Shown: in pieces, positions 45,425 through 54,449 of the stretch
Numbering within the stretch: position 1 is the first letter of the stretch
How the letters are laid out: each line of letters starts with the position of its first letter
Assembly: GCF_039545795.1 (NCBI RefSeq)
Contig: NZ_CP154260.1
Span: forward strand, 5,523,001 to 5,587,000
Origin: Chitinophaga niabensis
GTDB lineage: Bacteria; Bacteroidota; Bacteroidia; Chitinophagales; Chitinophagaceae
DNA length: 64,000 nucleotides
Direction of reading: 5' to 3'
The notes under the pieces: generated by a model
Database searches by the model: none
What the model saw: only the letters and a program-made list of their open reading frames with translations
What the model was told of the DNA's origin: nothing
Program-made: the position numbers and the translations under genes

Positions 45425-46513
45425 ATGATGGAATGGCAAAAGGCTGCTAAAAGATGGACCCTTGTGCTGGCGGGGATGCTTACCTTTCAGTGGGCAACCG
45501 CACAGGACAATAGTGAACTGCAAACCACTGCCCGCAATTTCCTGCGGAGCGGCGATTATGCCAATGCTATCCTGGTACTTAACCAGGCAATCCAGTCTGC
45601 GCCGGACGATATTCAACTGAAACAGGACCTCGCTTTTGCCTATTACCTCAAGGGTGATTACAACAGGGCATATACCGTAGTGTCTCCCCTGGTAGATAAG
45701 AAAGATGCAGACATCCACCTCTTTCAGATAGCCGGTAATATTTACCAGGCTAAGCAGGACTGGAAAGGTGCAGAGAAATTATATGTAAGGGGATTGAAGA
45801 AATTCCCCAAAAGCGGAGAACTGTATAATGACTATGGCGACCTGCTGCAGAACATGAAGAATTTTGACGGTGCGCTCCGTCAATGGGTGAAGGGCATCGA
45901 AACAGATCCTAACTTCCCCGGTAATTACTACCATGCCGCCCGTAGTTACCTGTGGACGAAAGAACCCATCTGGGCCATTCTCTACGGGGAAACTTTCATC
46001 AACCTGGAAAGCTTCACTACCCGTACAGCAGAAGTAAGAGAGATTGTGCTGGAGTGTTATAAAAAATTATTCGATGACCCGGCTATCTTCAACAGCGTAC
46101 CGGTAGAAACATCGGAAAAGAAAGGTAAAAAAGGCAGCAAGGAAGCAGAGACCGGTTTCATGGATAGCTTTAAAAGTGTGATGGCAAAACAGGTGAGTGT
46201 GATTGCAACAGGTATTGAGCCGGAATCGCTGATCATGTTGCGCACAAGATTTTTATTGGATTGGTATAATTTTTACGGCGTAAGATATCCATACGCCCTG
46301 TTTGATTTTCAACGCAAGTTATTAAAGGAGGGTATGTTCGAGGCGTATAATCAATGGCTTTTCGGCCCCGTTTCCAACCAGGCAGAATATAAAGCATGGA
46401 CCAATCTCCATAAAGCAGAATATGATTCCTTTTCTGCTTTTCAGCGGAATCATCCATTGAAGCTGAGAAACGAAGAATTTTACAATACCGGCAGACTGGC
46501 TACCATCAAGTAA
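45425..46513 (+). CDS. Secreted tetratricopeptide-repeat protein
   Basis: 362 aa, signal peptide about 1-26 (LVLAGMLTFQWATAQ). Several TPR units between residues about 30 and 190: ARNFLRSGDYANAILVLNQAIQSAPDD, LAFAYYLKGDYNRAYTVVSPLV, AGNIYQAKQDWKGAEKLYVRGLKKFPKSGELYNDYGDLLQNMKNFDGALRQWVKGIETDPNFP. The second half is not a recognised domain and has the sequence PVETSEKKGKKGSKEAETGFMDSFKS. TPRs indicate protein-protein contact in the periplasm or at the outer membrane; partner unknown. An ATG one codon later is possible. Confidence 0.85.
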   Translation: MMEWQKAAKRWTLVLAGMLTFQWATAQDNSELQTTARNFLRSGDYANAILVLNQAIQSAPDDIQLKQDLAFAYYLKGDYNRAYTVVSPLVDKKDADIHLFQIAGNIYQAKQDWKGAEKLYVRGLKKFPKSGELYNDYGDLLQNMKNFDGALRQWVKGIETDPNFPGNYYHAARSYLWTKEPIWAILYGETFINLESFTTRTAEVREIVLECYKKLFDDPAIFNSVPVETSEKKGKKGSKEAETGFMDSFKSVMAKQVSVIATGIEPESLIMLRTRFLLDWYNFYGVRYPYALFDFQRKLLKEGMFEAYNQWLFGPVSNQAEYKAWTNLHKAEYDSFSAFQRNHPLKLRNEEFYNTGRLATIK

Positions 46514-46610
46514 ACAGATGACCATCCTGTAAACCAGCCCCCGATTATACCGGGAGAACCAGCATAGTGTGCCGTTTCAATACAACAACACGAATCTAAA
46601 CTATAGGATT

Positions 46611-48266
46611 ATGCTGATCGCAAAACACCAAAACATTATTGACAATGCCGTAAAAGCGAACCACGAACGCACTTTTTACGCACAGTATCCTGAACACCCC
46701 AAAGCATACGGAGAAGAAGCTCCTCCACAAGGAGAAGCCGCATTTAAAGATATGCTCAACAAACCCTTTTCCCTTTTAAAACAAAAAGTAACAGAAGGAT
46801 GGGCAGGTGAAGAAGTTTCTCCTTATACCAGGGAACCACTTGGTATCACTTATCCTGTTATTGCTGTTGATGAACTGGTAAAAGCAGGTAAACGTGCCGG
46901 CTCCCGCTGGGCACAATTGTCTGTGGCAGACAGGGCCAGCATCCTCACCGAAACGCTGGAAAAGATCAAGGACCATTTCTTTTCTATTGCACATGCTACC
47001 ATGCATACTACAGGCCAGAGCTTTATGATGAGCTTCCAGGCCAGTGGCCCGCATGCCAACGATCGTGCACTGGAAGCAATTGCCATGGGATATCAGCAGT
47101 TGCAGCATTTCCCGGAACAACAGACCTGGGAAAAACCCATGGGCAAGATCAGCATCAAACTGGAGAAAACCTTCAAAGCTATTCCAAGGGGGCTGGGGCT
47201 GGTGATCGGCTGCAGTACTTTCCCGGTTTGGAATTCCCTGCCCGGTATGTATGCAGACCTTATCACAGGTAATGCTGTTATCGTTAAACCACATCCTAAA
47301 GCAGTATTGCCAATTGCTATTGTGGTAGCGGCGATACAGCAGGTGCTGGAAGAAAACGGGCAAGACCCTTATACCTGCCAGCTTGCGGCAGACAGCAGTG
47401 AACACCTGATCACCAAAGAACTGTGTGAACATCCGGAAATTGCACTGATCGATTATACCGGTGGCAGCAGCTTTGGTAATTATGTGGAATCATTGAAGAA
47501 CAAAACTGTATTTACAGAAAAAGCAGGTGTGAACTCCGTGATCCTGGATTCTGTAAAAGATATAGACGCCGTGCTGAACAACCTGGCCTTCTCTGTGAGC
47601 CTTTACTCCGGCCAGATGTGTACAGCCCCGCAGAATTTCTTCATTCCTGAATCCGGTGTGAATACACCTAACGGGAAACTGAGCTTTAATGAAGTAGCCA
47701 CCAAATTCAAAGATGCTATCGTAGCCCTGGTGAACAATCCTAAAATGGGCGCGGGCACACTGGGCGCGGTTCAGAATGATGCCACCGTACAAAGGGTGAA
47801 AGATGCACAACACATTGGTGGTAAAGTATTACTCAGTGGTGCTCCGGTTGCCAATGAAGAATATACCGGTGCCAGAACTTTCTCACCTACCGTATTGGAA
47901 GTAAGTTCTGCTGATACCGGTATTTTTGAGAAAGAATTATTTGGCCCGGTAGTATTACTGGTGAAAACAAAAGATACAGACCATTCCATACAACTGGCCC
48001 GCCAGATGGCTATTTCTCATGGTGCCATTACCTGCGGTGCTTATACAACAGACGATACAGTAAAAGAAAAGATCGCCGATGCCATGAACAGTGCGTTCAC
48101 ACCGGTATCTTTCAACTTTACGGGATTCATCTGGGTGAACCAGCATGCTGCTTTCTCAGATTTTCATGTAACAGGAGGAAACCCCGCAGGGAACGCCAGT
48201 TTCACGAATCCGGAATTCATTGTGAAGAGATTTGTATGGGTAGGGAACAGAACTTATGTGGACTAA
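46611..48266 (+). CDS. paaN: PaaN-type aldehyde dehydrogenase (phenylacetate pathway family)
   Basis: 551 aa from the ATG at 46611 (MLIAKHQN). Aldehyde-dehydrogenase superfamily: nucleotide-binding GLGLVIGCSTFPVWNSLPGMYADLITGNAVIVKPHP, the Glu region VFTEKAGVNSVI, and the catalytic Cys in SLYSGQMCTAPQNFF. This long form closely follows PaaN of the phenylacetate degradation family, whose members oxidise an open-chain intermediate. No other paa gene is in this window, so its role here may be different or the pathway is encoded elsewhere. Followed by a YceI lipoprotein after 15 bp. Confidence 0.85.
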   Translation: MLIAKHQNIIDNAVKANHERTFYAQYPEHPKAYGEEAPPQGEAAFKDMLNKPFSLLKQKVTEGWAGEEVSPYTREPLGITYPVIAVDELVKAGKRAGSRWAQLSVADRASILTETLEKIKDHFFSIAHATMHTTGQSFMMSFQASGPHANDRALEAIAMGYQQLQHFPEQQTWEKPMGKISIKLEKTFKAIPRGLGLVIGCSTFPVWNSLPGMYADLITGNAVIVKPHPKAVLPIAIVVAAIQQVLEENGQDPYTCQLAADSSEHLITKELCEHPEIALIDYTGGSSFGNYVESLKNKTVFTEKAGVNSVILDSVKDIDAVLNNLAFSVSLYSGQMCTAPQNFFIPESGVNTPNGKLSFNEVATKFKDAIVALVNNPKMGAGTLGAVQNDATVQRVKDAQHIGGKVLLSGAPVANEEYTGARTFSPTVLEVSSADTGIFEKELFGPVVLLVKTKDTDHSIQLARQMAISHGAITCGAYTTDDTVKEKIADAMNSAFTPVSFNFTGFIWVNQHAAFSDFHVTGGNPAGNASFTNPEFIVKRFVWVGNRTYVD

Positions 48267-48281
48267 ACAAATCGCAATAAT

Positions 48282-48944
48282 ATGCACATCAATGCTCGTC
48301 TTCTTTTTCTTTCATTGATCCTCGGAGCCTGCCAGCAGGTACCGAAAGCAGATAAAGCGGAGGTTACGGAAGCCCAGTCCGTGAAACCGGAAGATGGCCA
48401 TGGCCGTCACCTGGATACTGCTGCCAGCATATTGTACTGGGTAGGCACCAAACCTACCGGTGAACATAAAGGCTCTTTCCGTTTTACGGAAGGGCAGTTA
48501 TTTACCAAAGACAGTGTATTAACCGGCGGGCAGTTCACCATCAATATCAACAGTCTGGCTAACCTGGACCTTGCCGCTACGCCGGACAATAAACGAAAAC
48601 TGGAAGATGAACTGAGAGGGGAGAACTTCTTTGATGCTGCTAATTTCCCCACAGCAAAATTTGAGATCACGGAGGTGAGTACTTATCATCCCTCTAAAGA
48701 TGATAAAGAGGTACTGTTGAAAGATGCTACCCACATGATCAAGGGTAACCTCACCATGAAAAATGTGACCAAAAACATTACTTTCCCTGCCAAAATTGTT
48801 ATGCAGAAGGGACAAGTAAAAGCGGAAGCTAATTTCAATATAGACCGTACCCAGTGGGGCATGACCTACCGGGCCGATAAATCCCTCCAGGATAAACTTA
48901 TCAATTCTATAGTCAATATCCATTTTGAGATTGTTACTAAGTAA
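48282..48944 (+). CDS. YceI-family lipocalin-like lipoprotein
   Basis: 220 aa, lipobox LGAC with Cys17 (LLFLSLILGAC). Residues about 42-220 are the YceI fold: SILYWVGTKPTGEHKGSFRFTEGQLFTKDSVLTGGQFTININSL, FFDAANFPTAKFEITEVS, IKGNLTMKNVTKNITFPAKI, NFNIDRTQWGMTYRADKS. YceI proteins bind isoprenoid/lipid-like molecules in the periplasm. Terminator follows. Confidence 0.92.
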   Translation: MHINARLLFLSLILGACQQVPKADKAEVTEAQSVKPEDGHGRHLDTAASILYWVGTKPTGEHKGSFRFTEGQLFTKDSVLTGGQFTININSLANLDLAATPDNKRKLEDELRGENFFDAANFPTAKFEITEVSTYHPSKDDKEVLLKDATHMIKGNLTMKNVTKNITFPAKIVMQKGQVKAEANFNIDRTQWGMTYRADKSLQDKLINSIVNIHFEIVTK

Positions 48945-48949
48945 GAAGG

Positions 48950-48981
48950 ATCAGGGCGGATTTGCATCTGCCCTGATTTTT
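48950..48981 (+). terminator. Terminator after the YceI gene
   Basis: ATCAGGGC / GCCCTGAT, 8-bp stem, 12-nt loop, TTTT follows. Confidence 0.8.
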
Positions 48982-49009
48982 GGTTATATTTAATAACAAC
49001 TTTCTTCAT

Positions 49010-49288
49010 ATGGAAACAAACGAACAAAGAGATCAACGCCTTTGGCGCATAGCAAAAGCCAGGGCGGGGTTCCGTACCCACCTGATGACCTATTTGATCA
49101 TCAACGGTTTCCTCTGGGTTATCTGGCTGATCACGGACGATCATAATGGACTTCCCTGGCCGGTATGGCCAATGGTAGGCTGGGGTCTGGGGCTCGCATT
49201 CGCTTATTACAATGCCTTCCATAAAGACACTTTGGGCGATGCCACAAGTGAATACGAAAAATTACAGCAGAAACAGCAGAAAGGCTAG
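49010..49288 (+). CDS. 2TM-domain membrane protein
   Basis: 92 aa from the ATG at 49010. The N-terminal stretch RLWRIAKARAGFRTHLMTYLIINGFLWVIWL and the second segment WPVWPMVGWGLGLAFAYYNAF are two transmembrane helices separated by a short polar loop, with a conserved F..H...Y...N..L..IW pattern: the 2TM domain. Function unknown; often fused to histidine kinases or standing alone, as here. Confidence 0.85.
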   Translation: METNEQRDQRLWRIAKARAGFRTHLMTYLIINGFLWVIWLITDDHNGLPWPVWPMVGWGLGLAFAYYNAFHKDTLGDATSEYEKLQQKQQKG

Positions 49289-49306
49289 TACTTCAACACT
49301 TCAATC

Positions 49307-51088
49307 ATGCACCAACCTACCCGATTATTTGATGTCGTGGCACATCAAATGCAGCATTATTCCAAGCAGGATATGCTCGCCGCAAAAGTAAACGGTGAGT
49401 GGAAAAAATACAGCACTTCCGAAGTTGCGGACACGGCACGCCGTTTCAGTTCCGGTCTTTTACAACTGGGTATTGGCGATAAGGAGCTTACCGTGGAAAA
49501 ACAGGATAAGATCTCCATCATCAGCGCCAACCGGCCGGAATGGATCCTTACGGACCTGGCTTGTCAGCAGATCGGCGCAGTGCTGGTCCCCATCTACCCT
49601 ACCATCAGCATCCCCGAACTGGAATATATTCTGAATGATGCGGAAACGCGGGTACTCTTTGTGCAGGATGCGGATATGTATGAGAAAGTACAAGCCATTC
49701 GTGATAAACTTCCTTCCCTCCGGGAGATCTTTTCTTTTGACCGCATCCATGGTGTAAAACACTGGACGGACATTGTAGCCCTGGCCAAACCGGAAGACGA
49801 TGCCCGCATCTCTTCCATCATGGACAGTATCACTCCGCAAAACCTCACTACCATTATTTATACTTCCGGCACCACAGGTACTCCTAAGGGCTGTATGCTC
49901 AGCCATGAGAACATCATGAGCAATGTAAGTGCCTGTATGCCATACCTGCCGGTCAACGAACAGGCCCGCGCTCTCAGCTTCCTTCCCTTAAATCACATCT
50001 TTGAAAGGATGGTTACCTATCTCTACCTGCAGGCGGGGGTATCTGTATATTATGCAGAAAGCATGGAGGCTATTTCGGATAATTTAAAAGAAGTAAAACC
50101 CAGTATTTTCACTACGGTACCGCGTTTGTTGGAAAAGGTGTATGAAAAGATCATGGCCAAAGGGCTGGAACTGACAGGTATTAAACGTGCGCTTTTCTTC
50201 TGGGCGGTGGACCTTGGAAAACAATACGAGATCAATAAGAACCTGGGGGCCTGGTATAATTTCAAACTTTCCATCGCCAACAAACTCATTTTCAGCAAAT
50301 GGCGGGAGGCCCTGGGCGGTAATGTAAAATGTATCGTTACAGGAGCCGCGGCTTGCCAGGTACGCCTGCTTAAAATATTCACGGCCGCACAAATAGCCAT
50401 ACTGGAAGGTTACGGGCTTACTGAAACCTCTCCGGTGATCAGTGTGAACCGTGCTAATGTGGAAGACCGGATGTTCGGAACCGTGGGACCTGTTATCAGC
50501 AATGTGGAAGTGAAAATGGCGGATGACGGGGAGATCCTATGCAAAGGACCCAATGTAACCATCGGGTATTACAAACGGCCGGACCTGACGGCTGATGCCA
50601 TACAGGATGGATGGTTCCATACAGGGGATATCGGGGTGCTGGTGCAGAACAAATTCCTGAAGATCACTGACCGGAAAAAAGAGCTGTTCAAGACCTCAGG
50701 GGGTAAATTTGTGGCCCCCCAGCCTATTGAGAATAAGTTCAAGGAAAGCCCATTTATTGAGCAGATCATGGTAGTGGGCGCTGATCGTAAATTCACGGGG
50801 GCTTTGATAGTTCCTAATTTCCATAACCTGGAGGACTGGGCCAGGAAGCAGAAAATACCTTTCCCGAGCCATGAAGAAGGGTTGAAGAATCCGCAGGTCC
50901 GGGAGCTTTTTAAGCAGGCGGTGGAGCGGTATAACCAGTTCTTCAACCATATTGAACAGGTAAAGAAATTTGAGCTGATGCCGCATGAATGGACGGTGGA
51001 TGGAGGGGAAATGACGCCTACCCTGAAATTAAAGCGGAAAGTGATACAGGAGAAGTACCGGAACGAGATTGAGCGGATCTATGCATAA
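49307..51088 (+). CDS. Long-chain acyl-CoA synthetase (AMP-dependent ligase)
   Basis: 593 aa. AMP-binding motif TIIYTSGTTGTPKGCMLSHENI, linker SVTG-like region VKCIVTGAAACQVRLLKIF, adenine motif EGYGLTETSPVIS, the hinge/active region DGWFHTGDIG, KITDRKKELFKTSGGKFVAPQPIEN and the catalytic Lys region PTLKLKRKVIQEKY. The FAA1/FadD-like pattern indicates fatty-acid activation (fatty acid + ATP + CoA to acyl-CoA). About 18 bp after the 2TM gene. The tRNA-Arg gene follows. Confidence 0.93.
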   Translation: MHQPTRLFDVVAHQMQHYSKQDMLAAKVNGEWKKYSTSEVADTARRFSSGLLQLGIGDKELTVEKQDKISIISANRPEWILTDLACQQIGAVLVPIYPTISIPELEYILNDAETRVLFVQDADMYEKVQAIRDKLPSLREIFSFDRIHGVKHWTDIVALAKPEDDARISSIMDSITPQNLTTIIYTSGTTGTPKGCMLSHENIMSNVSACMPYLPVNEQARALSFLPLNHIFERMVTYLYLQAGVSVYYAESMEAISDNLKEVKPSIFTTVPRLLEKVYEKIMAKGLELTGIKRALFFWAVDLGKQYEINKNLGAWYNFKLSIANKLIFSKWREALGGNVKCIVTGAAACQVRLLKIFTAAQIAILEGYGLTETSPVISVNRANVEDRMFGTVGPVISNVEVKMADDGEILCKGPNVTIGYYKRPDLTADAIQDGWFHTGDIGVLVQNKFLKITDRKKELFKTSGGKFVAPQPIENKFKESPFIEQIMVVGADRKFTGALIVPNFHNLEDWARKQKIPFPSHEEGLKNPQVRELFKQAVERYNQFFNHIEQVKKFELMPHEWTVDGGEMTPTLKLKRKVIQEKYRNEIERIYA

Positions 51089-51143
51089 TATTTAAGGAAA
51101 TTTGGTAAAAACGCTTATTTTTGCGCTCCCCGGAAGGGGATTT

Positions 51144-51215
51144 GGCCCGGTAGTTCAATGGATAGAATAGAAGTTTCCTAAACTTTAGATACAAGTTCGA
51201 TTCTTGTCCGGGCTA
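51144..51215 (+). tRNA. tRNA-Arg (anticodon CCT)
   Basis: 72 nt without CCA. Acceptor GGCCCGG / CCGGGCT (first pair G-U), D-arm GTTC..GAAT, anticodon stem GAAGT/ACTTT with loop TTCCTAA giving CCT, T-arm ACAAG-TTCGATT-CTTGT, discriminator A. Upstream TATTTTTG (51116-51123) matches a -7 box. CCA is not encoded. Confidence 0.9.
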
Positions 51216-51228
51216 CGAAGAATTTTTC

Positions 51229-51265
51229 GCGAAGGCGCTGGTTATACCGGCGCCTTCGCTGTTTG
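51229..51265 (+). terminator. Hairpin after tRNA-Arg
   Basis: GCGAAGGCGC / GCGCCTTCGC, perfect 10-bp stem with an 11-nt loop, followed by TGTTTGATTTG. Probably the tRNA terminator. Confidence 0.7.
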
Positions 51266-51284
51266 ATTTGTGTATATTTAATTT

Positions 51285-52256
51285 ATGGAACAGTTACCTG
51301 AAGAAAATATCCCACCTATAAACCATCGGCAACGCAAATGGATAGCTGTTGGTGTAACCACTGTAATTTCCTGGTTATTAACAATATTAGTGTTTTACCA
51401 GTTACAGGATTATGGCATTGCATTGTTTATTTTCCTACCTCTTTTTATCGGTTTCGGCACAACAACACTATATGGTTATGGAAGCAAGAAAAGCATAAGC
51501 TTTGGTTATTTCCTTAAGCTGGGTCTATTAACACTTTTAATTTACACAACAGGGCTTCTCCTTTTTGCCGTAGAGGGGTTACTATGCGTTTTAATGTCGG
51601 CCCCAATAGGAATCGCGTTGTCGTTAACCGGAAGTTTGTTCGGCTATTGGGTGGTAACCAGGCTGCCAGGTAAAGCTCCCACTATTATGGTAATACTGAT
51701 AGGTAGTATTCCGCTAATTTCATTTATAGAAAAAGACTCACCGCCTGAATTGAATGCAGTGGTAACCTCCATCGAAATCAATGCTGATCCTCAAACGGTA
51801 TGGAAGAATGTGGTTGAGTTCCCTCAACTCAATGAGCCCACGGAGTTACTTTTCAAAACAGGTATTGCCTATCCCATCAATGCAAAAATAGAAGGGTCAG
51901 GTATAGGCGCCATCAGGCACTGCAACTTCACTACGGGCAGCTTTGTTGAACCTATTACGGTATGGGATGCTCCCCGGTTACTTAAATTTGATGTGCTGGA
52001 GCAGCCGGTTCCTATGAAAGAACTTAGCTTTTGGGATATTGATGCACCACATTTACATGATTATTTTGTTTCTAAAAGCGGGCAGTTCAAATTGACTGCA
52101 TTGCCTAATGGACATACATTGCTCGAGGGTACAACATGGTACTATCATAATATTCGTCCGGCTATTTATTGGAGGCCGTGGAGTAATTATATTATACATG
52201 AAATTCACGGCAGAGTATTGCGGCATATAAAAGTGAATGCAGAGAGAAGAGAATAA
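51285..52256 (+). CDS. Membrane-anchored SRPBCC (START-like) protein
   Basis: 323 aa. Four hydrophobic segments occupy residues about 20-145 (KWIAVGVTTVISWLLTILVF; GIALFIFLPLFIGFGTTTLYG; LLTLLIYTTGLLLFAVEGLLCVL; IGIALSLTGSLFGYWVV), with a further short one near 135-147. Residues about 155-323 form a START/Bet v1-like domain: VTSIEINADPQTVWKNVVEFPQLNEP ... IGAIRHCNFTTGSFVEPITVWDAPRLLKFDV ... LPNGHTLLEGTTWYYH. The combination suggests a lipid- or hydrophobe-binding protein at the inner membrane. It is the first gene after the tRNA in the variable stretch. Function unknown. Confidence 0.75.
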   Translation: MEQLPEENIPPINHRQRKWIAVGVTTVISWLLTILVFYQLQDYGIALFIFLPLFIGFGTTTLYGYGSKKSISFGYFLKLGLLTLLIYTTGLLLFAVEGLLCVLMSAPIGIALSLTGSLFGYWVVTRLPGKAPTIMVILIGSIPLISFIEKDSPPELNAVVTSIEINADPQTVWKNVVEFPQLNEPTELLFKTGIAYPINAKIEGSGIGAIRHCNFTTGSFVEPITVWDAPRLLKFDVLEQPVPMKELSFWDIDAPHLHDYFVSKSGQFKLTALPNGHTLLEGTTWYYHNIRPAIYWRPWSNYIIHEIHGRVLRHIKVNAERRE

Positions 52257-52284
52257 AGGCTTTCAGCATCAGCACAATTACTAA

Positions 52285-52488
52285 GGTTGGTTAATACAAT
52301 TAGTTAAAGCTGTACTTTCTTCAATTGAAGCGCATCTGAACCTGGGGATCCACTTTACACAGGAAGATGTATTATTACCTCATCCTCCATATGGCTCCAT
52401 GTACTGGATATGTGTTGTGAGGCCATCTGAGAAAACCTTTGAATCGTTGAATGAATATTTGCATATAGCCTATAATAAAATCTCATGA
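52285..52488 (+). pseudogene. Start-less 67-codon coding remnant
   Basis: A protein-like frame runs WLIQLVKAVLSSIEAHLNLG through HFTQEDVLLPHPPYGSMYWI and VVRPSEKTFESLNEYLHIAY to a TGA that overlaps the next ATG (ATGA at 52485-52488). An in-frame TAA precedes the first codon (52282-52284), and no start codon lies early in the frame. The composition and the translational-coupling overlap fit the 3' end of a truncated gene. An unrecognised small gene using a non-standard start is the alternative. Confidence 0.4.
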
Positions 52489-53141
52489 GTACAAAATCCC
52501 TCAAACTAAACATTTCACCTTCGATAGGTAAAGTTTCTGCAAAATATATCACGCCAGATAAACCGGTGTGTATCTTTACGCTGGCGCATGGTGCAGGGGC
52601 CGGCATGGACCATGTGTTTATGGAAACACTCGCTGATTCGCTGGCGAAAGTGGGCATAGCTACGCTTCGGTTTAATTTCCCCTTTGCTGAAAACAAAAAA
52701 GGCAGGCCTGATAGCCCGGCGGTTGCTCATGCGACAATAGAAGCGGCTATTGCAAAAGCACAGGAACTACATCCCAAACTGCCGTTATTTGCTTCAGGCA
52801 AATCTTTTGGCGGGAGAATGAGTTCGCAATACCTGGCGGCACATCCGGAGAATCCGGCAAAAGGTTTAGTTTTCTACGGGTTTCCACTTCATCCTTCCGG
52901 CAAGCCGTCCATAGAACGTGCAGATCATCTAAAAGAACTGAAGATACCTATGCTTTTCCTTCAGGGAAGTAAAGATACCCTGGCCACCTGGGAACTGATT
53001 GAAGCAGTAAGCAGCTCTTTGAAGAAAGCTACACTGGTGAAATTTGAAGGAGCAGATCACTCTTTTAAGGCAGGTAAAAAAGATGTAATGTCGTTGTTAG
53101 TAGCAGAAACAAAGAGTTGGGTGGAGAAAATTATTAAGTAG
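52485..53141 (+). CDS. Alpha/beta hydrolase (KANSL3/TEX30-like)
   Basis: 218 aa, cytoplasmic. Nucleophile elbow FASGKSFGGRMSSQYLA (Ser in GKSFGG), oxyanion region TLAHGAGAGMDHVFM, acid in FLQGSKDTLATWELIE, His in EGADHSFK. The HGAGAGMDHVFM plus GxSFGG pattern is that of dienelactone-hydrolase-like proteins of the KANSL3/TEX30 group. Substrate unknown. Its ATG overlaps the stop of the remnant upstream. Confidence 0.85.
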   Translation: MSTKSLKLNISPSIGKVSAKYITPDKPVCIFTLAHGAGAGMDHVFMETLADSLAKVGIATLRFNFPFAENKKGRPDSPAVAHATIEAAIAKAQELHPKLPLFASGKSFGGRMSSQYLAAHPENPAKGLVFYGFPLHPSGKPSIERADHLKELKIPMLFLQGSKDTLATWELIEAVSSSLKKATLVKFEGADHSFKAGKKDVMSLLVAETKSWVEKIIK

Positions 53142-53166
53142 ATCATCTTACATCCAAACGCTACCT

Positions 53167-53490
53167 ATGTCACTCCCGAAAAAGAAAAGAGGATTCAGGG
53201 AAATAATCGTTAATGGGGAAACGTTTAACTGGCGGCTCAGTTCGCAAATAGAAATATGCCCAGCCTCTTGCAAGGACAACAAATTATTAGTAGATTTTGG
53301 ATGGTTTGATCCCTGGCTAAGTATTAATGATAAGTCAGACGTACAACCTAAGCAGAAACTCAGCATAATAACTCCGGGATTCATCAGAAAGGTGATCGAA
53401 TTTTCATTACTTCACAACTGGGATATAACAAGCAAGACAGGAATTACAAAAGTGCAATACAGGGATAATCAATTTAATATTGTTCTATGA
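53167..53490 (+). CDS. Hypothetical protein (107 aa)
   Basis: 107 aa without signal peptide, rich in basic and aromatic residues: KKKRGFREIIVNGETFNWRLSSQIEICPASCKDNKLLVDFGWFDPWLSINDK, then TPGFIRKVIEFSLLHNWDITSK and TKVQYRDNQFNIVL. No family recognised. The C-terminal half looks like an alpha/beta mini-fold of the kind seen in immunity proteins, but this is not firm. Its stop overlaps the next ATG by 4 bp, so the pair is coupled. Confidence 0.6.
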   Translation: MSLPKKKRGFREIIVNGETFNWRLSSQIEICPASCKDNKLLVDFGWFDPWLSINDKSDVQPKQKLSIITPGFIRKVIEFSLLHNWDITSKTGITKVQYRDNQFNIVL

Positions 53491-54356
53491 AGTGCTTTAC
53501 AATACTGTTCCTGATGACAAGTCTTACAGCTACTGCGCAGTCTGTTACACTGCCAACAGGTTTAAAAGTAATGGTTGTTCAGAAAGACTACCCCTTGTTA
53601 AAGATGCTCTTACCCGGCCAATCAACTAATGATCGCGGAATTGAGATCGAATTTCCTGAACATGTGACCGGGTTAAATAAAGCAAACAATAAAATTGAGC
53701 ACCTCTATCTTGTAACCAACGGCAACAGGAATAAAAGAACATTGCCAGCCTGGCGTGTTGAAAACAATTCACTTATCTACGAAACAGAATTAGACAACAA
53801 GATAAAGATGACTGCAACAGCGCATCTTGAAGCAGATGGACTGCGGTATACGTATACGCTCTCTAATCACTCCAACCTTTCTTATCAGAACCTGCAGGCC
53901 GTGACCTGTGTTAAACTATATTCTCTTTTCTCAGACACTTTGTTACAGCGAACATATGTTCATCATTCGAACGGTTTTGATCTACTGGCTTCGGAAACGC
54001 CTCAACGGCTCAAAATGCCGTTATTAAAATGGATACCTTGCCGGTATTTAGTTTCCTATACCTGGCCCATTTCTTCCAATCGTGTTGAAGATGGCATTCA
54101 ACGATATTATAAATCCCGCAAAGCGGATAAGCCATTCATTGCAACCCTCTCGCATGATAAGCAATGGATCGCAGCTACCTATACGAAGGAAACAGGCAAC
54201 TTATGGACTAACCCTGAACGTAGCTGCCAACACGCAGATCCCGCTGTTGATCTTAAACCCGGTCAAACAAAAACCCTTGCATTAAAAACCTTCATCATTA
54301 AAGGCCGGCTGGAACAATTATTACAGCTTGTAAATGCTGAAATGCGGAAAAACTAA
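53487..54356 (+). CDS. Secreted hypothetical protein (289 aa)
   Basis: 289 aa with signal peptide MKCFTILFLMTSLTATAQ. The mature protein is beta-rich (LKMLLPGQSTNDRGIEIEFPEHVTGLN, EHLYLVTNGNRNKRTLPAWRVENNSLIYETELDNKIKMTATAHLEADGLRYTYTLSNHSNLSYQNLQAVTCVKLYSLF) and ends in ALKTFIIKGRLEQLLQLVNAEMRKN. It resembles secreted galactose-mutarotase/glycoside-binding beta-sandwiches only in style; no family assigned. Translationally coupled to the preceding gene. It lies in the tRNA-proximal variable stretch. Confidence 0.65.
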   Translation: MKCFTILFLMTSLTATAQSVTLPTGLKVMVVQKDYPLLKMLLPGQSTNDRGIEIEFPEHVTGLNKANNKIEHLYLVTNGNRNKRTLPAWRVENNSLIYETELDNKIKMTATAHLEADGLRYTYTLSNHSNLSYQNLQAVTCVKLYSLFSDTLLQRTYVHHSNGFDLLASETPQRLKMPLLKWIPCRYLVSYTWPISSNRVEDGIQRYYKSRKADKPFIATLSHDKQWIAATYTKETGNLWTNPERSCQHADPAVDLKPGQTKTLALKTFIIKGRLEQLLQLVNAEMRKN

Positions 54357-54443
54357 GCGCATCCGCTGCGGCATGAAGGGAAGATATTGATTGCAGGGAA
54401 TAAATATGCCTTGCGCAGTGATGTGATGTATAGGGCTTCTTAA
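54357..54443 (+). pseudogene. Short open frame directly after the 289-aa gene, possible remnant
   Basis: 28 codons in frame with the preceding gene but beyond its stop (AHPLRHEGKILIAGNKYALR, then SDVMYRAS and TAA). The sequence looks protein-like, so it may be a 3' gene fragment, but it is short enough to be chance. The rest of the 54357-54449 gap shows no terminator. Confidence 0.2.
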
Positions 54444-54449
54444 ATGCTC

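Noticed and set aside
46611..48266. Complete phenylacetate degradation cluster
   Set aside because: Only the PaaN-type gene is present; no paaABCDE or other paa genes in the window.
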